Shown here one piece after another: positions 33,183-43,029 of a stretch of 64,000 bases of DNA. The stretch's first letter is position 1, and every line of letters begins with the position of its first letter. A program made the position numbers and the translations under genes. Source of the stretch: Chitinophaga silvatica (lineage in GTDB: Bacteria; Bacteroidota; Bacteroidia; Chitinophagales; Chitinophagaceae); NCBI RefSeq assembly GCF_003419895.1, contig NZ_QPMM01000010.1, positions 186,001-250,000 on the forward strand, read 5' to 3'. The notes beneath the pieces are model-generated. The model saw nothing but the letters and a program-made list of their open reading frames with translations. It did no database searches and was not told where the DNA came from.

Positions 33183-33548
33183 AGATTCAGATTTTTGGTT
33201 AAGAAAAAAAGATATGCTACACCTGTTCCTGCAAACAGGGGATTGTTAACAACAAAAAATAAATGGCAAAGCAGTAGCTGTTATGCCCTGTTCAAGCATT
33301 TACCAATAATAAAAACTAAATAAATGATACTATTTGCGGGTTATTCAGGCTCCTCAGATTTTGCTTTAAAAAACTAACGTTGCTAAATAGTGTTACAGAT
33401 TGATGCTCAGATTTTGTCTATTTCTTAGTCAAGATTTCCGCTTTCAATATTACAACTTTCGTTTTATCTAAAAAAAATATTTCTACATTTTCTCACAACA
33501 AAAATTTAAATACTGTAGCTTTAATCTAACATTTTATCAACTGACTGC
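33183..33548. other. 366-bp intergenic region between divergent protease genes
   Basis: A/T-rich, without credible coding capacity. It holds the upstream regions of the minus-strand M57-like gene and the plus-strand S8 gene. A weak -7-like TAGCTTTA (33516-33523) lies 26 bp before the S8 start. No element of the palindrome family was seen. Confidence 0.5.
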
Positions 33549-36350
33549 ATGCCATACCAACCCTTCAAAATATTGTCTACATTGGTTTTCATGCTTATCT
33601 ACTGTAATAGCATTGCTGCAGTAACCCAATCGCCTGCCGATTCAATTCTGCAACGTTATGCAGTTGATACCTGCAGCAGTCATTCAAATTCTAACCCGTA
33701 CCTAATAAAATTTTCAACTATTCCATCTGCCAACCTACTGCAACAATATGGAAATGTGCAGTCTATAACCCGCCACCATTATATATTGCGGCAGAAACCA
33801 ACTGATAGTAGCGTTGTTTATTGCTATACAGCCAATAATAATTATAAAGCAGGGTTACAGGTTTTGCAGCAGTTAGACCACTTGCAAAGTAAAGACAGTA
33901 TTACCTTACAGGTGGCATATCAGGATTTAAAGGAACCGTTACAATTTTGCCGTAGACTTACGCAATCATCTCAGTATCGTGTAGGTATATACCGGGTATT
34001 AAAAAGTGATTGGAAATCATTTATAGATCAAGCGTCCGTGGTACGGGCAGATGTAATCAGAAAGCCTGTGCCGGAAATCATTATCAATACAAGTAATCTG
34101 GCTGCTAATCAGATCATTTATGCACAATCGAAGTTCCCGGAAATTACAGGAAAACGTATAGTCGTTAATGTTAAAGAAGATCTTTTTGATACTACAGATA
34201 TCGATTTACATGGAAGGTTTATCAAAACCGGAAACGAATCTTCTTCCAACACTGCTCATGCTCTCATAATGGCTACCCTTATTGGAGGTGCTGGAAACAG
34301 CGGAGATAAAGGTAAGGGTGTTGCAACTGAAACATTGCTAAGCAGTAGCAGCTACAGCACCAGTCTGTTACCGGACGATAACGAGTATTATTCAGGTAAC
34401 CTTATTAGTATACAAAACCATTCCTATGGCACCGGAATAGAAAACTACTACGGGCCTGAAGCAATGGCTTACGATGAGCAAACCTTTACATCAGACACAA
34501 CGCTACATATCTTTTCTTCAGGCAATATTGGTAACCAAACATCAAACACAGGCGCTTATTCGGGCATTAATAATTTCGCCAATCTTTCAGGCACCTTCAA
34601 ACAGGCCAAAAATATACTGGTGGTTGGAGGTACAGAGGCTTCAGGAACGGTTATGCCACTAAGTTCGAGAGGCCCGGCCTATGACGGCAGAATTAAGCCC
34701 GAAATAGTAGCATATGGAGAAGACGGTACTTCGGGGGCCGCAGCAATAACTTCCGGGGTAGCTGCGCTTATTCAGGATGCCTGGACTAAGAAGTTTGCAA
34801 ACCGTGCACCCGCTGCATTAGTCAAAGCACTAATAATTAATAGTGCAGACAGAGCCTACAATGCAGGCCCTTCCTTTATAGCAGGATTTGGTACCTTAAA
34901 CGCAGCAGCCGCATTAAATACTGTGCAAAGTAACCAGGTTTTTCAGGGTTCTGTAAGAAATGGACAGGTTATCTCTTTTAACGTTACAATTCCTCAGGGA
35001 ACAGGAGAATTAAAAGTAACTCTTTGCTGGACAGACCCTCCTGCTGCCGTGAATGCGAACACTGCACTGATTAACGACCTGGATATTACTGCAACTACAG
35101 ACAATCTGCAAACCTGGCAGCCCTGGGTATTGAACAGTTTCCCTATTGCCGATAGCTTACTACAAAATGCAAGGAGAATGAGGGATAGCCTGAATACTAC
35201 TGAGCAAATTACAATACCTGATCCGGCCGGCACTGTACAGATTAATCTGAAGGGTACCAAAGTGAATAGTGCTCAGCAATTCTATATTGTATATTCCTTT
35301 CTGCCCAAACAATATTTTCACTGGTTGAATCCTGTTGAGAATATAATATTACCAGCCAATCAACAAACCACAATACAGTGGCATAGTACATTTACAGGTA
35401 GTGGAACAATTTCCTACAGTTTGGATGCCGGTAACTCGTGGAATCCTATTGCATCCAATGTAGCCCTGCAACCAGAACTGATAAACTGGAATGTTCCTGA
35501 TACTTTATCTTCTGCATTAATAAAACTAACGCTAACGGATACCTCGTTTGTAAGCGATCCGTTTATTATATCTCCACGGCCACGTCTGGCCACTGGCCTT
35601 AATTGTGAGGATACTGTATTACTCCACTGGAATAAGGTGCCTGGAGCAAAAGCATACAGGATCTACCTACTAGACAATCATCAACTTACAAACTATAAAC
35701 AAGTAACAGATACTAACATTATACTTTTCAAAAAGCAGTTACCTGGTAATTATTTAGCGGTAAGTCCGATAATGCAGGACGGAAAAGAAGGGCTTAAAAG
35801 CTATACTACCCAATATGAAAAACAGGGAGTGGCCTGTTATGTTGTTAGTTTACTGGCCGATAAAACAACTAACAAAGGGGTATTACTTTCATTAACGCTG
35901 GGGTCATTGTATCAGCTCGAGAACCTGCATTGGGAGCGTTTTACCTCTACTGGCTGGAAAGACCTCGGAACAGTAGCGCTCAATAATTCATTTCATTTCA
36001 ACTACAATGATGAGCAATTACCAGAAGGGATTATATATTACCGGGTTAGGTTAACAACAAGCAGTGGGGCGTCTATTTATTCGGAGGCTGTAAGTGTAGT
36101 GATTTTCAATCAACATTCCTTTATTCTATATCCCAATCCTGCCTATAACAGTATTACATTATTGAATGAGGAAGCCAAAAGCAGGCGTGTAGTGATCCGG
36201 GATATGAGCGGCAGAACAGTATTACAGCGCAATATTGAGGATATACAGGAAACCATATTTCTTCAGCAACTGGCATCAGGTATATATAACTTTAGTGTTT
36301 ATGAAAATGGGGTATGTGTTTTTTCAAAGCAGTTTATAAAGTTGCAGTAG
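33549..36350 (+). CDS. S8-family subtilisin-like protease with type IX secretion sorting domain
   Basis: 933 residues, signal peptide about 1-24. The catalytic triad is D211 (in VKEDLFDTTDID), H237 (SNTAHALIMATLIGG) and S395 (GTSGAAAITSG), in the normal D-H-S order. The protease domain is followed by a beta-sandwich (about 460-590), a fibronectin-like segment (about 670-740), another beta domain, and a final C-terminal sorting domain from about 857 (FILYPNPAYNSITLL to VFSKQFIKLQ). The last fits the type A sorting signal used by the type IX secretion machinery to place proteins on the cell surface. It is likely secreted and surface attached. Confidence 0.9.
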   Translation: MPYQPFKILSTLVFMLIYCNSIAAVTQSPADSILQRYAVDTCSSHSNSNPYLIKFSTIPSANLLQQYGNVQSITRHHYILRQKPTDSSVVYCYTANNNYKAGLQVLQQLDHLQSKDSITLQVAYQDLKEPLQFCRRLTQSSQYRVGIYRVLKSDWKSFIDQASVVRADVIRKPVPEIIINTSNLAANQIIYAQSKFPEITGKRIVVNVKEDLFDTTDIDLHGRFIKTGNESSSNTAHALIMATLIGGAGNSGDKGKGVATETLLSSSSYSTSLLPDDNEYYSGNLISIQNHSYGTGIENYYGPEAMAYDEQTFTSDTTLHIFSSGNIGNQTSNTGAYSGINNFANLSGTFKQAKNILVVGGTEASGTVMPLSSRGPAYDGRIKPEIVAYGEDGTSGAAAITSGVAALIQDAWTKKFANRAPAALVKALIINSADRAYNAGPSFIAGFGTLNAAAALNTVQSNQVFQGSVRNGQVISFNVTIPQGTGELKVTLCWTDPPAAVNANTALINDLDITATTDNLQTWQPWVLNSFPIADSLLQNARRMRDSLNTTEQITIPDPAGTVQINLKGTKVNSAQQFYIVYSFLPKQYFHWLNPVENIILPANQQTTIQWHSTFTGSGTISYSLDAGNSWNPIASNVALQPELINWNVPDTLSSALIKLTLTDTSFVSDPFIISPRPRLATGLNCEDTVLLHWNKVPGAKAYRIYLLDNHQLTNYKQVTDTNIILFKKQLPGNYLAVSPIMQDGKEGLKSYTTQYEKQGVACYVVSLLADKTTNKGVLLSLTLGSLYQLENLHWERFTSTGWKDLGTVALNNSFHFNYNDEQLPEGIIYYRVRLTTSSGASIYSEAVSVVIFNQHSFILYPNPAYNSITLLNEEAKSRRVVIRDMSGRTVLQRNIEDIQETIFLQQLASGIYNFSVYENGVCVFSKQFIKLQ

Positions 36351-36418
36351 GTTGATGCTGTGAGCCTGTAAAGATAAAAGTCTACGCTAATACCTTCTAA
36401 ATTAGGTATCCAAATAAA

Positions 36419-36449
36419 AGAGGGCTGACCAAAAAATGGTCAGCCCTCT
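36419..36449 (-). terminator. Terminator after lpdA
   Basis: Perfect 13-bp arms (36419-36431 with 36437-36449), 5-nt A loop, with a T-rich tail on the minus strand (TTTTATTT). It lies 22 bp past the lpdA stop and also follows the S8 gene on the plus strand. Confidence 0.85.
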
Positions 36450-36470
36450 GAGTATAATTTAGTAAATAGA

Positions 36471-37877
36471 TTACAGGTGAATTGCTTCGCCGTAAGCTAC
36501 TTCGATAGCGTCTTTTACTGATTCGCTCATGGTTGGGTGCGGGTGGATAGAATCCAGCACTTCCTGGTAGGTTGTTTCCAGCTTACGAGCCACAACAGTT
36601 TCAGCGATAATTTCAGTTACGTTTGCACCGATCATGTGAGTACCTAACCATTCGCCATATTTAGCGTCGAAGATCACTTTTACGAAACCTTCGGTAGCAC
36701 CGGCAGCAGAAGCTTTACCGGAAGCAGAGAATGGGAATTTACCAACTTTAACTTCGTAACCTGCTTCTTTAGCTGCTTTTTCGGTATAACCTACAGAAGC
36801 AATTTCAGGAGCGCAATATGTACAACCTGGGATGTTCATATAATCGATAGTCGCAGGTTTGTGAGCATATTTCTTTTCGTTGTAAGCGAGAGCTTCAACG
36901 CAAACGATACCTTCTTTAGAAGCAACGTGTGCAAGTGCCTGACCAGGAACCATGTCACCAATTGCATAGATTCCAGGAACGTTGGTTTGGTAGTATTGAT
37001 CCACTACAACGCGGCCTTTATCGGTTTTGATCCCTAATTGTTCGAGGCCGATGTTTTCGATATTAGCAGCGATACCAACAGCGCTCAGTACAACATCAGC
37101 TTCGAGGGTAACCTCACCGGTCTGAGTTTTTACTTTTGCCTTAACGCCATTTCCAGAAGCTTCTACAGCTTCTACAGAAGCGTTGGTCATGATTTCGATA
37201 CCTTTCTTCTTGTATATTTTTTCCAGTTCTTTGGAGATATCTTCATCTTCAACTGGTACAATGCGAGGGAGGAATTCAACGATGGTTACTTTAGTACCTA
37301 AAGTTGCATAGAAATATGCGAATTCAACACCGATAGCACCAGAACCAACAACGATCATTGATTTAGGTTGCTGAGGCATTACCATAGCCTGGCGGTAACC
37401 GATTACGTTTTTACCATCAATTTTCAGGTTTGGTAATTCACGGGCGCGGGCACCAGTAGCCAGAATGATGTGCTTGGCATCGTAAACAGTAGCTTTACCG
37501 TCTTTATCGGTAACTTCTACCTGGCCTTTTGACTTCAGTTTACCTGAACCCATAATCACATCAATCTTATTCTTTTTCATCAGGAACTGAACGCCCCTGC
37601 TCATTTTATCTGCAACACCACGACTGCGTTTGATTACTGCGTCAAAATCTACTTTAGCATCAGCCACTGTGATACCGTAATCTTTGGAATGCTGAGTATA
37701 TTCGAATACCTGTGCAGTTTTTAATAATGCCTTAGTTGGAATACAGCCCCAGTTTAAACAGATACCACCCAAGCTCTCTCTTTCCACTACAGCGGTTTTA
37801 AATCCAAGCTGTGAAGCACGGATAGCAGCCACATATCCGCCGGGACCACTACCAATTACGATTACGTCGTATGCCAT
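36471..37877 (-). CDS. lpdA: Dihydrolipoyl dehydrogenase (E3)
   Basis: 468 residues from the ATG at 37877 (MAYDVIVIGSGPGG, the FAD-binding Rossmann start). The redox-active disulfide is C40/C45 in GGICLNWGCIPTK. Further motifs are the NAD-binding VVGSGAIGVEFAYF, AIGDMVPGQALAH, and the C-terminal HPHPTMSE with the catalytic His/Glu pair. It re-oxidises dihydrolipoamide in pyruvate and 2-oxoacid dehydrogenase complexes and the glycine cleavage system. An upstream in-frame extension to 37928 has no family similarity and reaches into palindrome D, so it is rejected. Palindrome D begins about 40 bp upstream. Confidence 0.97.
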   Translation of the reverse strand: MAYDVIVIGSGPGGYVAAIRASQLGFKTAVVERESLGGICLNWGCIPTKALLKTAQVFEYTQHSKDYGITVADAKVDFDAVIKRSRGVADKMSRGVQFLMKKNKIDVIMGSGKLKSKGQVEVTDKDGKATVYDAKHIILATGARARELPNLKIDGKNVIGYRQAMVMPQQPKSMIVVGSGAIGVEFAYFYATLGTKVTIVEFLPRIVPVEDEDISKELEKIYKKKGIEIMTNASVEAVEASGNGVKAKVKTQTGEVTLEADVVLSAVGIAANIENIGLEQLGIKTDKGRVVVDQYYQTNVPGIYAIGDMVPGQALAHVASKEGIVCVEALAYNEKKYAHKPATIDYMNIPGCTYCAPEIASVGYTEKAAKEAGYEVKVGKFPFSASGKASAAGATEGFVKVIFDAKYGEWLGTHMIGANVTEIIAETVVARKLETTYQEVLDSIHPHPTMSESVKDAIEVAYGEAIHL

Positions 37878-37917
37878 ATTGTTTAATTTTAAATTGAACT
37901 CGCCAAAGGTAAAAAAT

Positions 37918-38124
37918 ATTTCCCGCAAAGAGGCAAAGATTAATATTAAGGTACATAAGGATTTTTTTTAAAGCAAATAAGGATCGAAGCGAATGTTTTT
38001 AAGAATTCAGATAAATTTTCTCTAAACAGAAACCTTATCTGAATTCTTAAAAACATTCGCTTCGATCCTTATTCTTCTTAATATTAACCTTTGCGTCTTT
38101 GCGAGGAAAAGCGAGCTTGCGAGC
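37918..38124. repeat. Long palindromic element D
   Basis: A roughly 207-bp element with apparently perfect 39-bp inner arms (37976-38014 with 38035-38073) around a 20-nt loop, and imperfect outer arms with CCCGCAAAG and TTAATATTAAG boxes. The right end has GCGAGCTTGCGAGC, while the left end lacks the outermost GCTCGC pair, so it is truncated there. Its right end touches the lolA stop codon: the last base of the element is the third base of the stop, and the TAG there is flanked by the box. Confidence 0.85.
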
Positions 38125-38789
38125 TATCGAAGATCTACTACTTCAACACCAGGATATTTCTTAGCATCAAAAGTAAAAGTAGCATCAGTCAGGTCGGAAT
38201 TCGGTGTGAAAGATGATATCTCATAAGTATAATGATTACCATTCTTTTCGAAAACCTTCATCTTCGCTATACTCTGTGACTTTTTGTCGATAGATACAAT
38301 TACCTTGAAAATATTTTTTGACTTATCTGTCGGAGTCAACTCAATATTCTGCAATACTTTTCCCTTTTCAGTTGTTTCTCCGTTTAATTTATACAGATAA
38401 TCCTTATCATAGAAGTTAGTGAACAGTTTAGCCGGCGTCATAGCTCCGCTGCTTTGATCTACGTTATTGATAGTTACTTCGTTAACGTCTTTAGCATAGG
38501 ACCAGGAGGTTTTATTATCACTGATAATTTCCTGACCAGGTAAAGTCACTTTATATTTTGAACCTTTCAGGTAAACAGTTCCTTTTTTAGAATCAGTTAC
38601 GCTATTATTGGCACCTTCAACTTTTAATACGAAGTTGGCAACTACTGTTTTTAAAGATTTGAATTTATTGCTAACGCCATCAAGTATTGTTTTGGCTTTA
38701 GGGTCAGAAGCAGAAGCACCTTTTGATTGAGCCATCCCGCTAAAAACAAGACCACTCAATAACATTCCGGTTAATACAAATTTCTTCAT
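38124..38789 (-). CDS. lolA: Outer-membrane lipoprotein carrier LolA-like protein
   Basis: 221 residues from the ATG at 38789; a longer frame to 38819 lacks a good signal peptide start. Signal peptide about 1-21 (LLSGLVFSGMAQS). The mature part has KAKTILDGVSNKFKSLKTVVANFVL, the beta-barrel half with YLKGSKYKVTLPGQEIISDNKT, and ends in ATFTFDAKKYPGVEVVDLR, all LolA family features. LolA ferries lipoproteins across the periplasm. It follows ftsK by 135 bp on the same strand, a conserved pairing in Bacteroidota. Its stop codon is fused to palindrome D. Confidence 0.88.
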   Translation of the reverse strand: MKKFVLTGMLLSGLVFSGMAQSKGASASDPKAKTILDGVSNKFKSLKTVVANFVLKVEGANNSVTDSKKGTVYLKGSKYKVTLPGQEIISDNKTSWSYAKDVNEVTINNVDQSSGAMTPAKLFTNFYDKDYLYKLNGETTEKGKVLQNIELTPTDKSKNIFKVIVSIDKKSQSIAKMKVFEKNGNHYTYEISSFTPNSDLTDATFTFDAKKYPGVEVVDLR

Positions 38790-38924
38790 CGTAATTCTTT
38801 TTTGGTTTGTGCTAAACAAGCAGAGACAAATGCCATGCCGTTATACTTTCACTTTTTCTTTTCAGGGTGCAAAATTCAGCATAATTTCCCGAAAATGGGA
38901 ATAAATTCCCAGCCTGTTAACATA

Positions 38925-41579
38925 TTATAACAAATTATTAAGGATTTCCTGGAGCTCGCTATCGGTCTTAACCATTACCTCTCTTGCCTTACTACCCATA
39001 TTTGGACCTACGATTCCGGCGGCTTCAAGCTGATCCATTAATCTACCTGCCCGGTTATAACCTAATTTCATGCGTCTTTGCAATAAAGAAGTAGAGCCCT
39101 GCTGAGTGGAAACAATTACCTGTGCAGCCTCTTCAAATAACGGATCTCTGTCGGCAATACTCAATTCCCTGCCATCAGGATCTTTATCATCCACGTATTC
39201 AGGCAGCAGGAAGGCATCAGGATATCCCTTCTGATTACCAATAAATTCGGCTACACTTTCCACTTCCGGCGTATCTACGAATGCGCATTGAAGCCTAACC
39301 AGCTCTCCGTTGAACGAAACCAGCATATCCCCCTGCCCTATCAGTTGTTCTGCTCCTCCGATATCCAGGATGGTACGGGAATCGATCTTCGATGATACCT
39401 TAAATGCTATACGTGCAGGGAAGTTGGCCTTAATTGTACCGGTAATAATATTTACAGACGGACGTTGCGTGGCAATAATCAAGTGAATACCCACTGCACG
39501 GGCCAATTGAGCCAATCTGGCAATCGGCATTTCCACCTCTTTACCGGCTGTCATAATCAAATCTGCAAACTCATCCACTACCAGCACGATAAATGGCAGA
39601 TAACGATGCCCTTTAAGAGGGTTGAGCCTACGTTGAGTGAATTTAGCATTATATTCCCTGATATTACGCGTTCCCGCTTCTTTTAACAGATCATATCTCA
39701 GATCCATTTCTATACAGAGGGCATTGAGCGTATGAATAACCTTCTTCGTATCCGTTATAATTGCATCATCTTCACCTGGTAGTTTGGCTAAGAAGTGCTT
39801 CTCAATCAGTTTATATAGTGAAAGCTCTACTTTCTTAGGGTCTACCAATACAAACTTTAATTGTGAAGGATGCTTTTTATAGAGAAGTGACACTAATAAT
39901 GTATTGATACCCACAGACTTACCCTGACCGGTAGCACCTGCCATCAACAAGTGTGGCATTTTGGCAAGGTCTGCTATAAAGTTTTCATTATCAATCTTTT
40001 TACCGATAGCAATTGGTAGGTCCATGGTACTGGTCTGGAATTTCTCTGAAGCCAGCAAGTGCTTTAAGGAAACTATAGATTTTTTCACATTCGGCACCTC
40101 AATACCTATAGTTCCTTTACCAGGGATCGGGGCGATGATACGAATTCCCAAAGCCGATAAGCTCAGAGCAATATCATCTTCCAGGTTTTTTATCCGGGAA
40201 ATACGCACACCGGCAGCAGGAACAATTTCGTATAGGGTAACCGTTGGCCCCACAGTTGCGCTGATCTTCTGGATAGAAATATCGTAGTTTTTAAGCGTAT
40301 CGATAATCTGATTCTTGTTCTTCTCCAATTCTGTGGTATCCTGTACAATGACCTTATCGGCGCTATGATTTTCCAGTAAATCGAGTGTCGGAAATTTATA
40401 ATCTCTCAGATCCAGCGACGGATCAAAAGGATCTACAGGTTCCAGCGGCATTACCGGAGCAACTACTTCGATATCTTCTTCAGTATCCTGGTAGGTAGAT
40501 TTGATTTCAAAAGTTACTTCTCCCCCTTTATCCTTTTTTTTAGGTTGAAGCACAGAAGCAGTATCCTCAGTTTCTTCGATATATAACAAAGGACCCGGGT
40601 CTTCCATCTCCTCTTCTTCAGTTCTGATAAGATCACTTTGCCATTGAGCCGGAGCTTCGGGTACAATCACCGGAGCCGGAACAGGTGGCATAAAAGCCGC
40701 ATGAGCAGGAGGAATAGGAAGCTCCTCTTTCTCTACCAGCTGCAAAGGAGGAAGATCTTCTTCCTCAATTTCTTCGTTTATGGGTGTTTGAAGAATTCCC
40801 CCTTCCTCACGTAAACCATTTTTACGCGCCTGTTCATTTTTCTGAGGAGCAACCGGTGCAGCGGCAGCAGCAGTTCCTGCAGCGGCAACGGGAACAGGAG
40901 CCGGCGCCGGAACGGGTTTAGGAGGTTTTATCTTTTTCTCGGGCCATTTGAAGCTGAAGTTAAATTTCCAGATAAGCCAGGAGAATCCGATTACCAGTAA
41001 AAGTAAGGCAGTACCGGTTTTGCCAATAAAGCCGGAAGTCCATTTATCCAATGCATCACCTAAAGCTCCTCCCCATGGGAAGTTGTTACCACCGGCAATA
41101 AACGACATCGACATACTGATATACAGCAGTCCGAATAAAATATATTTAATGTTGCGCCATACCCGAAAGACACGGCGACCAACGATGAAGTTAACACCTA
41201 TGATAAAAAAGAAGTAACAAAACAAATAGGCAGCTATGCCTACTCCGTAAAAGAAGAAATTATGTGACACATAAGCTCCCAGGCGGCCTAAGAGGTTATC
41301 AACCTTTACATCACCAAACAATAATTCTTTAGTGCTATAATGAAATATTTTGTCCTGGTCTTCTTCCCAGGTAAAGAGATAGGAAGTAAAGGCAATGAAA
41401 CAATAAAGAGAAAGTAATAAGAAGAACACACCTAATACTTTGTGTGTGCGTTCATCTTTCACTAATTCTTTTACTTTAACCTCAGGCTCTTTATCTTTCT
41501 TCAGAATATCAGGATTCGGGGTAGTGCCTTTCGGTTGTTTGCTTTCCGGTTTTTCGTTTTTCAGTTTATTCTTGGACAT
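38925..41579 (-). CDS. ftsK: DNA translocase FtsK
   Basis: 884 residues. Four or five membrane helices in the first 210 residues, a proline/alanine/glutamate-rich linker (about 210-400), then the motor: alpha subdomain, Walker A GATGQGKS with K554, VDPKKVELSLY, a Walker B-like LVVDEFADL, and the C-terminal winged-helix gamma domain (about 815-884) that reads KOPS sequences. FtsK pumps the chromosome termini into daughter cells at the septum and activates XerCD at dif. Nine bases separate it from the upstream hydrolase gene, so they share a transcript. Confidence 0.97.
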   Translation of the reverse strand: MSKNKLKNEKPESKQPKGTTPNPDILKKDKEPEVKVKELVKDERTHKVLGVFFLLLSLYCFIAFTSYLFTWEEDQDKIFHYSTKELLFGDVKVDNLLGRLGAYVSHNFFFYGVGIAAYLFCYFFFIIGVNFIVGRRVFRVWRNIKYILFGLLYISMSMSFIAGGNNFPWGGALGDALDKWTSGFIGKTGTALLLLVIGFSWLIWKFNFSFKWPEKKIKPPKPVPAPAPVPVAAAGTAAAAAPVAPQKNEQARKNGLREEGGILQTPINEEIEEEDLPPLQLVEKEELPIPPAHAAFMPPVPAPVIVPEAPAQWQSDLIRTEEEEMEDPGPLLYIEETEDTASVLQPKKKDKGGEVTFEIKSTYQDTEEDIEVVAPVMPLEPVDPFDPSLDLRDYKFPTLDLLENHSADKVIVQDTTELEKNKNQIIDTLKNYDISIQKISATVGPTVTLYEIVPAAGVRISRIKNLEDDIALSLSALGIRIIAPIPGKGTIGIEVPNVKKSIVSLKHLLASEKFQTSTMDLPIAIGKKIDNENFIADLAKMPHLLMAGATGQGKSVGINTLLVSLLYKKHPSQLKFVLVDPKKVELSLYKLIEKHFLAKLPGEDDAIITDTKKVIHTLNALCIEMDLRYDLLKEAGTRNIREYNAKFTQRRLNPLKGHRYLPFIVLVVDEFADLIMTAGKEVEMPIARLAQLARAVGIHLIIATQRPSVNIITGTIKANFPARIAFKVSSKIDSRTILDIGGAEQLIGQGDMLVSFNGELVRLQCAFVDTPEVESVAEFIGNQKGYPDAFLLPEYVDDKDPDGRELSIADRDPLFEEAAQVIVSTQQGSTSLLQRRMKLGYNRAGRLMDQLEAAGIVGPNMGSKAREVMVKTDSELQEILNNLL

Positions 41580-41588
41580 AATTTAAAT

Positions 41589-43019
41589 TCAGATTGTGGA
41601 ACCTGGCCATTCGGGCAACTGTAGTATCCAGTGTACCATAAATTCAGGAACCAGGGGATCAATGGTTTGTTCCAGCGCACCGTATTCATCTTCTCTACAA
41701 GTATTACAACGCTGAAACAGGTGATTTAGTCCTTGAAACTGACGGACTGTGGTTAAAGAATTTCCATTTTCTCTTAAAATGCGTTCAATAGCATTCAGAT
41801 TACTCGTTGCGTCTACCTGTATATCATTCGTACCGTTTATGGCCATAAACGGGCATTTAATTCTTTTTAGCTGATTCAATGGCTGGTACTTTAAAACCGA
41901 AATTGCTTCGTGGCTTAAGTTTGCTTCATCAACCATTTCAGCGGAGGTAGTTGTTCGTTTAAAAGCTTCGGGGGCATCCTCATACATTTTCGCGATCATG
42001 GTCTGTGCTTTCAAACGAATCACTGCAATTGGCTGATTACTAGCCAACAAATCCCAATATGGTTTAAGCCTTTTCGACTGTGCAGCGATCAGACTATCCG
42101 GAACACCTTCTAATTTACTTCTTATTCTGGATTGTAGATCAACTAAGTCTCTTCCGGGCAACCCCATTCCTGCCATTGATATTACAAAAGCAACAGAAGG
42201 ATTGTTGGCAGCCATTAACTGGGCAACGATTGCGCCTTCGCTATGGCCAAGTACCCCTATTTTGCGTTTATTCACATCCTGGCGGGTTTCCAGGTAGTCG
42301 AATGCCGCCTGGGCATCGCTTGCAAAATTGTGGATATCGGAGGTGTCGAAATTGCCATTCGACCCTCCAACACCTCTATCATCATATCTTAAAGTAGCTA
42401 CTCCGTTTTTAGCGAAGTAGTCGGCCAATACCAAAAACATTTTATGGCCGGCCATTTCATTATCTCTTGTTTGTTGCCCAGATCCTCCCAGGAGAATAAC
42501 CACGGGATATTTACCAAAAGTTTTGGGTCTGGTAAAGGTTCCTGCCAGGGATACCCCTTCCTGAGTATTAGAGAATTTCACTTCTTCAGTCAGGTAGCTA
42601 AAAGGGGCTTTAGGCTCCTGTGGTCTTTTATTCAGATCACTTTTCTGGATTTCAGTTTTTCCAAAATCGGTCGGGCTCATATCCGGGCCGAAACTGGAGG
42701 TGCCTTTAAACTGTTTGGTAGCAGCATCCCATACTCCAACGTAGGCAAAACGGATATCATCTACTCTGAATAATAAAGTATCGGAACGATGAATAATGAT
42801 GGTCAGATTAAATCTTTCTGCTACCGGAAGGTCTGGCAGTGTTAAAGTGCCTTTATAACCGTTGTCTTCTTTCTCAAAGTTCAGGATAATTCTTTGTTGT
42901 TCGCCGTAATATAGTTTATAGGTGCCATACCACTTTCCCTGCAAATCCATCTGCTGCTGTGCCATAGCAGTATTTCCAACTAACAAACCAATCAACAACA
43001 CCCAAAACCATTTATACAT
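41589..43019 (-). CDS. Secreted alpha/beta hydrolase with N-terminal beta domain
   Basis: 476 residues, signal peptide about 1-20 (GNTAMAQQQ). The N-terminal 120 residues form a beta-rich extension (GKWYGTYKLYYGEQQRIILN, LPVAERFNLTI) of the lipocalin-like type often found in front of such hydrolases. The alpha/beta domain has an oxyanion GGSGQQTRDNE strand, RYDDRGVGGS, S260 in GHSEG, and a C-terminal region with the likely acid and His (FQGLNHLFQRC). An esterase/peptidase of the secreted dienelactone-hydrolase type; the substrate is not visible. Second to last gene before ftsK in a six-gene run. Confidence 0.85.
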   Translation of the reverse strand: MYKWFWVLLIGLLVGNTAMAQQQMDLQGKWYGTYKLYYGEQQRIILNFEKEDNGYKGTLTLPDLPVAERFNLTIIIHRSDTLLFRVDDIRFAYVGVWDAATKQFKGTSSFGPDMSPTDFGKTEIQKSDLNKRPQEPKAPFSYLTEEVKFSNTQEGVSLAGTFTRPKTFGKYPVVILLGGSGQQTRDNEMAGHKMFLVLADYFAKNGVATLRYDDRGVGGSNGNFDTSDIHNFASDAQAAFDYLETRQDVNKRKIGVLGHSEGAIVAQLMAANNPSVAFVISMAGMGLPGRDLVDLQSRIRSKLEGVPDSLIAAQSKRLKPYWDLLASNQPIAVIRLKAQTMIAKMYEDAPEAFKRTTTSAEMVDEANLSHEAISVLKYQPLNQLKRIKCPFMAINGTNDIQVDATSNLNAIERILRENGNSLTTVRQFQGLNHLFQRCNTCREDEYGALEQTIDPLVPEFMVHWILQLPEWPGSTI

Positions 43020-43029
43020 ATTGTTTGCT

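Noticed and set aside
37878..37928. Upstream extension of lpdA
   Set aside because: No similarity to the E3 family; it runs into palindrome D and the FAD-binding start MAYDVIVIGSG is right at 37877.
8863..38124. The repeats as a CRISPR array or integron
   Set aside because: The elements are dispersed palindromes in single copies with no spacers, no cas or integrase gene and no attC-like core.
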